A stretch of DNA of 37,943 nucleotides from an uncultured Bacteroidales bacterium. Its GTDB lineage: Bacteria; Bacteroidota; Bacteroidia; Bacteroidales; Muribaculaceae. A program made the position numbers and the translations under genes. A model generated the notes under the pieces. The model saw nothing but the letters and a program-made list of their open reading frames with translations, did no database searches and had not been told where the DNA came from. This document shows positions 34,296 through 37,943 of this stretch, in pieces; within the stretch, counting starts at the first letter, position 1; the number at the start of each line of letters is the position of its first letter. The DNA lies in contig CACYSG010000026.1 of the NCBI GenBank assembly GCA_902776955.1, forward strand, positions 1 through 37,943, given 5' to 3'.

Positions 34296-35501
34296 ATGAA
34301 GAAATTATTTTTAGCTATGCTCGCATCGGTCATCGCCATTAACGTCATGGCCGACGACAAGGTTGTCGTACCCGACAGCACCGGTTTCAAGTTCACCGAC
34401 ACCAAGGTTATCCGCCACACGCCCGTTAAGGACCAGAACAAGTCCGGAACGTGCTGGTGCTACTCGACCAACTCCTTCTTTGAGAACGAGATTCTGCGCC
34501 TCACCGGCAAGGAGGTTCACCTGAGCGAGGGCTTCGTGGTTAACCACTGCTACTATGACAAGGCCATCAAGTACATCCGCATGGATGGCACGATCAACTT
34601 CGCCGAGGGTGGCGCTGCCGAGGACGTGCCCTACGTATGGCGCAAATACGGTATGGTGCCCAATGAGGTGTACACCGGCATGACCTACGGTGACAAGAAG
34701 TTCGACACCAGCGAGTTGACCGCTCTGCTGAAAGGCTATGTTGGCACCATCAACAAGAACAGCCGCGGCAAGCTCTCTCCCGCTTGGATGGACGGCCTGA
34801 AGGGCATCCTCGACGGTTACATGGGCAAGATGCCCGAGACCTTCGTCTATGAGGGCAAGACCTATACCCCGCAGACCTGGGCTGCCAGCCTGGGCCTGAA
34901 CATGGATGACTATGTGCCCATCGCATCGTTCACCCACCACCCCTACTATCAGCCCTTCGTCCTTGAGGTGGCCGACAACTGGTTGTGGTCGACCTATCAG
35001 AACGTGCCCATCGACGAGCTGCTCGAGATTGCCAACTATGCTATCGACAACGGCTACAGCATCGCTTGGGGTTCGGACGTGAGCGAGAAGGGATTCAAGT
35101 GGCGCAATGGCTATGCCATCCTGCCCGTCAAGAAGGACGTTCCCGATGCAGCAGGTACCGACATGGCACGTTGGGCACAGCTCAGCGACAAGGACCGCGA
35201 GGCCGAGCTCTGGGACATCAAGGGCCCGGTTAAGGAGCAGTGGGTAACCCCCGAGGAGCGTCAGGAGATGTTCGACAACAAGGAGACCACCGACGACCAT
35301 GGTATGGTTATCATGGGTAAGGCCGTTGACCAGGAAGGCAACAAGTACTTTAAGGTACAGAACAGCTGGGACACCAACCAGCTGTATGAGGGCTACTTCT
35401 ATTGCAGCGAGGCCTTCTTCCGCGCCAAGACGTTGAACATCCTCGTTCACAAGGATGCCATCCCCGCCAAGATTGCCAAGAAGATGGGTATCAAGAAGTA
35501 A
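34296..35501 (+). CDS. Exported C1B (bleomycin hydrolase/PepC-like) cysteine peptidase
   Basis: 401 residues with a signal peptide (MKKLFLAMLASVIAINVMA). The papain-fold triad is visible: Cys53 in QNKSGTCW, His in DDHGMVIMG near residue 335 and Asn in VQNSWD near 357. The C-terminal end IPAKIAKKMGIKK is basic; C1B enzymes often use the C-terminus to trim peptides. It would act in the periplasm as an aminopeptidase. A terminator built from 7-bp words follows, then ridA. Confidence 0.9.
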   Translation: MKKLFLAMLASVIAINVMADDKVVVPDSTGFKFTDTKVIRHTPVKDQNKSGTCWCYSTNSFFENEILRLTGKEVHLSEGFVVNHCYYDKAIKYIRMDGTINFAEGGAAEDVPYVWRKYGMVPNEVYTGMTYGDKKFDTSELTALLKGYVGTINKNSRGKLSPAWMDGLKGILDGYMGKMPETFVYEGKTYTPQTWAASLGLNMDDYVPIASFTHHPYYQPFVLEVADNWLWSTYQNVPIDELLEIANYAIDNGYSIAWGSDVSEKGFKWRNGYAILPVKKDVPDAAGTDMARWAQLSDKDREAELWDIKGPVKEQWVTPEERQEMFDNKETTDDHGMVIMGKAVDQEGNKYFKVQNSWDTNQLYEGYFYCSEAFFRAKTLNILVHKDAIPAKIAKKMGIKK

Positions 35502-35522
35502 TTAATAGACATTAAAACTTAG

Positions 35523-35580
35523 ATTTTAGACCTTAGATTTCGGTTTTCTATCACTTATCTCTAAGGTCTAAAATTTTTTA
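35523..35580 (+). terminator. Terminator between the C1B peptidase gene and ridA
   Basis: A 15-bp perfect stem (35523-35537 and 35560-35574, ATTTTAGACCTTAGA and its complement) with a 22-base loop, followed by TTTTTT. The stem text (TCTAAGG, TCTAAAA) is that of the 7-bp words found in other spacers. Confidence 0.8.
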
Positions 35581-35605
35581 CATTAACCATAAACATCTAA
35601 ACAAA

Positions 35606-35983
35606 ATGAAAGCATTAAACACCGACAAGGCACCCGCTGCCATTGGTCCTTACAGCCAAGCAATCCGCACTGGAAATCTCGTATTCGTTTCTGGCCAACT
35701 GCCTATCATCCCTGAGACCGGAGCCTTCCCCGAGGGAGGTGTCCAGGAGCAGACCCACCAGAGCCTCAAGAATGCCCGTGCCATCCTGCAAAGCGAGGGC
35801 CTCGACCTCAACAACGTGGTTAAGACCACCGTTTTCCTCAGTGACATCGCCAACTTCGGTCCCATGAACGAAGTTTACGCCGAGTATTTCACTGCCCCCT
35901 ACCCCGCACGTTGCGCATTCGCCGTCAAGGACCTGCCCAAGGGCGCCCTCGTCGAGATCGAACTGATTGCCGAAGCACAATAA
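35606..35983 (+). CDS. ridA: RidA-family enamine/imine deaminase
   Basis: 125 residues, full length. Family motifs: PAAIGPYSQAI (10-20), FVSGQLPI, the substrate Arg in PARCAF near residue 105 and the final VEIELIAEA. It hydrolyses reactive enamines made by PLP enzymes such as threonine dehydratase. No TAnnTTTG box is seen between the upstream terminator and the ATG, so its promoter is not clear. Confidence 0.96.
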   Translation: MKALNTDKAPAAIGPYSQAIRTGNLVFVSGQLPIIPETGAFPEGGVQEQTHQSLKNARAILQSEGLDLNNVVKTTVFLSDIANFGPMNEVYAEYFTAPYPARCAFAVKDLPKGALVEIELIAEAQ

Positions 35984-35998
35984 AAACCGACAACTCAC

Positions 35999-36016
35999 GG
36001 CGGTTTCCACTCCGCC
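35999..36016. repeat. Small hairpin after ridA
   Basis: GGCGG and CCGCC around TTTCCACT, just before the main terminator. Confidence 0.4.
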
Positions 36017-36037
36017 AAGATAAGAGGACATACCAAT

Positions 36038-36087
36038 AAAGTGAACGCCAAAAGCAGTTTATCCAACTTTTGGCGTTCACTTTTTTT
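36038..36087. terminator. Bidirectional terminator between ridA and the LRR gene
   Basis: A perfect 17-bp stem (AAAGTGAACGCCAAAAG, 36038-36054 and 36067-36083) followed by T on the plus side; the minus side also has a short T stretch. Both convergent genes can use it. Confidence 0.9.
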
Positions 36088-36104
36088 GATATGACTTACT
36101 TGAA

Positions 36105-37817
36105 TTACTCCTCGTTCAGCAGTTTGTTGATCAGCATGGTCACATCAGCGACGTTAATGACGCCGTCAAGGTTAACGTCGGCCAGGGGCATCTCCATGTG
36201 GTCAACACCATCAGAATTGAGCAACTGGCCAAGCAGAGCCGTCACGTCACTGACTTTTATCATCCCATCGCCGTCGACATCACCCAAATCCTCGATGGAT
36301 GCGATGGTCTTGAAGTTCTTCCAATCACCAGTCGTGCGATAGGCTTCAAGCGAGGCCTTCGGCACATACAGCACCGCATTCATGTTTTGGGGTGCGGGGT
36401 CAAAACTGCGGTTGTTACCATCAGTGCCAGGCGGCACCGTCGCCCAGCAAATAACCCTCTTAAGATTATTCAAACCATTCAGTGCATAAGTCTCCAGCGA
36501 GTCGATATTGGCCCCGAACTCGAGGTACTCAACCTGTTGGCACAACGCCACACATGCATATCCAAGGATTGTTGACCCAGGCGTGCCATCTTTGCTGCCG
36601 AATGTGACTTTCTTCATCGCAGGGCAGTTGAAAAAGACTCCTCTAATTTTGGGCACGTTACCGGGAATTTCGCCTTCGAGCAACGAGGAACAATTCCAGA
36701 AGACTGATTCACCTATCTCCTGGAGGTTCCTGCTCATGTGTACCGACCTCAACGAGCGGCAATCATAGAAACAGCCGTTGCCAATCGAGGTGACGCTGTC
36801 CTGCATGTCAAAGTACTCGAGCGAGCGACAGTCACGGAACGCATACGGCCCAATCTTCTTGAGACGGCTCCCTTCTTCAACTGTGATGGTCTTAAGATTA
36901 TCGGCATTGATAAACCCCTGTTCATCAATGTAGGACACGTTGCGGGGAATGGTGATTTCGGTCAATTTATCGCAGTCCGAGAATGTGCTGTTCATGATCG
37001 AGTCGAGGCTGGCTGGCAAGTGAACCCTCTCCAAATTGCTGCAGCCGCCGAACACCGTCACGCCCATATAGGTCACGCCATCGGGGATATCGACCTCGAC
37101 AAGTCCCTTGCACTCTCTGAAGATATTCATGCCTATCCACGTCAACGATTCGGGAAAGTTGACGGTAACCAGGTTGCTGCTGCTGCAGAAACAGTACTCG
37201 TGAACCCGCGTCACCGTGTTAGGCACATCAAACGTCGTTGCGGGGGCTGCAGGCGGATAAGCAACGATAGTGGTCATGTCCTTGCTGTACAGCACACCGT
37301 CAACGACCTTGAAGTACTTGTTCAAAGTGCTGCAGGTGTAATAAGCCAAATTAGTCAGATAACAGAACGTATCATATTCCACACTGGCAAGATTGCGGGG
37401 AATATGGAACGACGTGAACGAGTAACATCCCGAAAAAGCGTCCTTACCCAACGAAATCATCGAATTTGGTAAATCAATGTTCTGCAGATTACGGCAATAA
37501 CCGAAACTATAGTCTCCAATCTCGGTAACCCCTTCAGGAATCTCAACAAGTGTCAATTCCGTGTTGTTAGAAAACGCACTGTTACCGATGCGCGTCACCT
37601 GATAGGTCGTTCCCTCGTGGGTCACTGTTGCCGGGATAATCACCTCACCGGCATATCGGACAGAATCCCTTTTGGTGACTTCCACCTGATTCTCGCCAAT
37701 CACATTGTAGGCAATCTCATCCACCTCAAAGTCGGCGGCCGTGGCAGGCAGCACTGCGGCCACTAACATCACGGCCACAAGAAATAGCATTTTAGTTGGT
37801 CTCATGATCTCTTTCAT
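36105..37817 (-). CDS. BspA-type leucine-rich repeat protein with dockerin-like end
   Basis: 570 residues from ATG 37817 (an ATG four codons later is possible; one ten codons upstream, at 37847, less likely). A signal peptide (FLVAVMLVAAVLPATAA) leads into about fifteen LRR_5 repeats of the Treponema/BspA type (such as VTEIGDYSFGYCRNLQNIDLP), residues about 60-470. The last 65 residues hold two EF-hand-like calcium loops (DVDGDGMIKVSDV, DVNLDGVINVADV), a dockerin-like pair. Such proteins lie on the cell surface and bind host or partner proteins. Confidence 0.88.
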   Translation of the reverse strand: MKEIMRPTKMLFLVAVMLVAAVLPATAADFEVDEIAYNVIGENQVEVTKRDSVRYAGEVIIPATVTHEGTTYQVTRIGNSAFSNNTELTLVEIPEGVTEIGDYSFGYCRNLQNIDLPNSMISLGKDAFSGCYSFTSFHIPRNLASVEYDTFCYLTNLAYYTCSTLNKYFKVVDGVLYSKDMTTIVAYPPAAPATTFDVPNTVTRVHEYCFCSSSNLVTVNFPESLTWIGMNIFRECKGLVEVDIPDGVTYMGVTVFGGCSNLERVHLPASLDSIMNSTFSDCDKLTEITIPRNVSYIDEQGFINADNLKTITVEEGSRLKKIGPYAFRDCRSLEYFDMQDSVTSIGNGCFYDCRSLRSVHMSRNLQEIGESVFWNCSSLLEGEIPGNVPKIRGVFFNCPAMKKVTFGSKDGTPGSTILGYACVALCQQVEYLEFGANIDSLETYALNGLNNLKRVICWATVPPGTDGNNRSFDPAPQNMNAVLYVPKASLEAYRTTGDWKNFKTIASIEDLGDVDGDGMIKVSDVTALLGQLLNSDGVDHMEMPLADVNLDGVINVADVTMLINKLLNEE

Positions 37818-37851
37818 AATTTTCGGGTAATTTAAAATTTTACACATTGCT

Positions 37852-37871
37852 GTCCACTAAAAATTGTGGAC
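37852..37871. promoter_or_regulatory. Inverted repeat upstream of the LRR gene
   Basis: GTCCAC and GTGGAC flank an 8-base AT loop, 35 bp before the chosen ATG. It could be a leader hairpin or operator. Confidence 0.4.
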
Positions 37872-37901
37872 GGTTAATAAATAAAATTTTCAAACAAACT
37901 C

Positions 37902-37943
37902 GGTTCACTTGAACCATTGAGCTCTTTGACATTTTTGAAATTC
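37902..37943 (+). promoter_or_regulatory. boxA-like antitermination leader at the window end
   Basis: GAGCTCTTTGACA (37919-37931) closely matches the boxA consensus TGCTCTTTAACA and the GTTCTTTGACA sequences found in leaders of Bacteroidetes 16S rRNA. A GGTTCA/TGAACC palindrome (37902-37915) precedes it. This suggests an rRNA operon on the plus strand just beyond the window. Confidence 0.45.

Overview
The window comes from a member of the Bacteroidota, most likely a gut or rumen Bacteroidales (Muribaculaceae- or Prevotellaceae-like). Evidence: genes are preceded by the Bacteroidetes promoter (TTTG, about 20 bp, TAnnTTTG) and A-rich leaders rather than Shine-Dalgarno sites; there is a secreted protein with a C-terminal sorting-like domain, a BspA-type LRR protein with a dockerin-like end, a DUF3667 protein and many lipoproteins. 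Almost all of it is chromosomal housekeeping. I see no phage, IS element, integrase, CRISPR array or toxin system.

Layout. 1-2.1 kb: an S-component-like membrane protein convergent with a DUF3667 protein. 2.1-2.8 kb: a repeat-rich spacer with tRNA-Ala(CGC) and strong hairpins. 2.8-8.1 kb: a secreted protein, an NhaC-type antiporter and a periplasmic M1 aminopeptidase. 8.1-10.2 kb: groES-groEL. 10.4-15.6 kb: a WG-repeat lipoprotein, queD and queE, then convergent fabD, queC and queF; together these que genes give the preQ0/preQ1 branch of queuosine synthesis. 15.7-18.8 kb: mlaE-mlaF, an HD hydrolase and a class I amidotransferase. 18.9-20.3 kb: a hemerythrin/RIC-like protein with a LuxR-type regulator whose receiver is degenerate. 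20.3-27.9 kb: a tight nine-gene minus-strand run: YugP-like protease, hisS, Crp/Fnr regulator, TSCPD protein, two lipoproteins, PhnP-like hydrolase, orphan umuD, LTA-synthase-like sulfatase. 28-31.4 kb: an abundant-looking lipoprotein with LEA-like 11-residue repeats, a GNAT enzyme and an M3 peptidase (dcp). 31.5-34.1 kb: mutS2 under a tandemly duplicated promoter. 34.3-37.9 kb: a C1B peptidase, ridA and the LRR protein. The last bases look like an rRNA-type boxA leader, so an rRNA operon may start just outside.

The most unusual feature is in the spacers. Many hold arrays of 7-bp words that begin on or in the stop codon of the upstream gene and keep perfect 7-bp phase while the word changes. 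In four co-directional gene pairs the order is: stop codon, 7-bp words, 9-bp words, a conserved A-rich box, start codon. The groES-groEL and queD-queE spacers are clearly the same element, and the WG-lipoprotein-queD and mlaF-HD spacers are a second type. Because 7 and 3 share no factor, each stop-bearing word gives stops in all three frames. I regard this as the best candidate for an undescribed system here.
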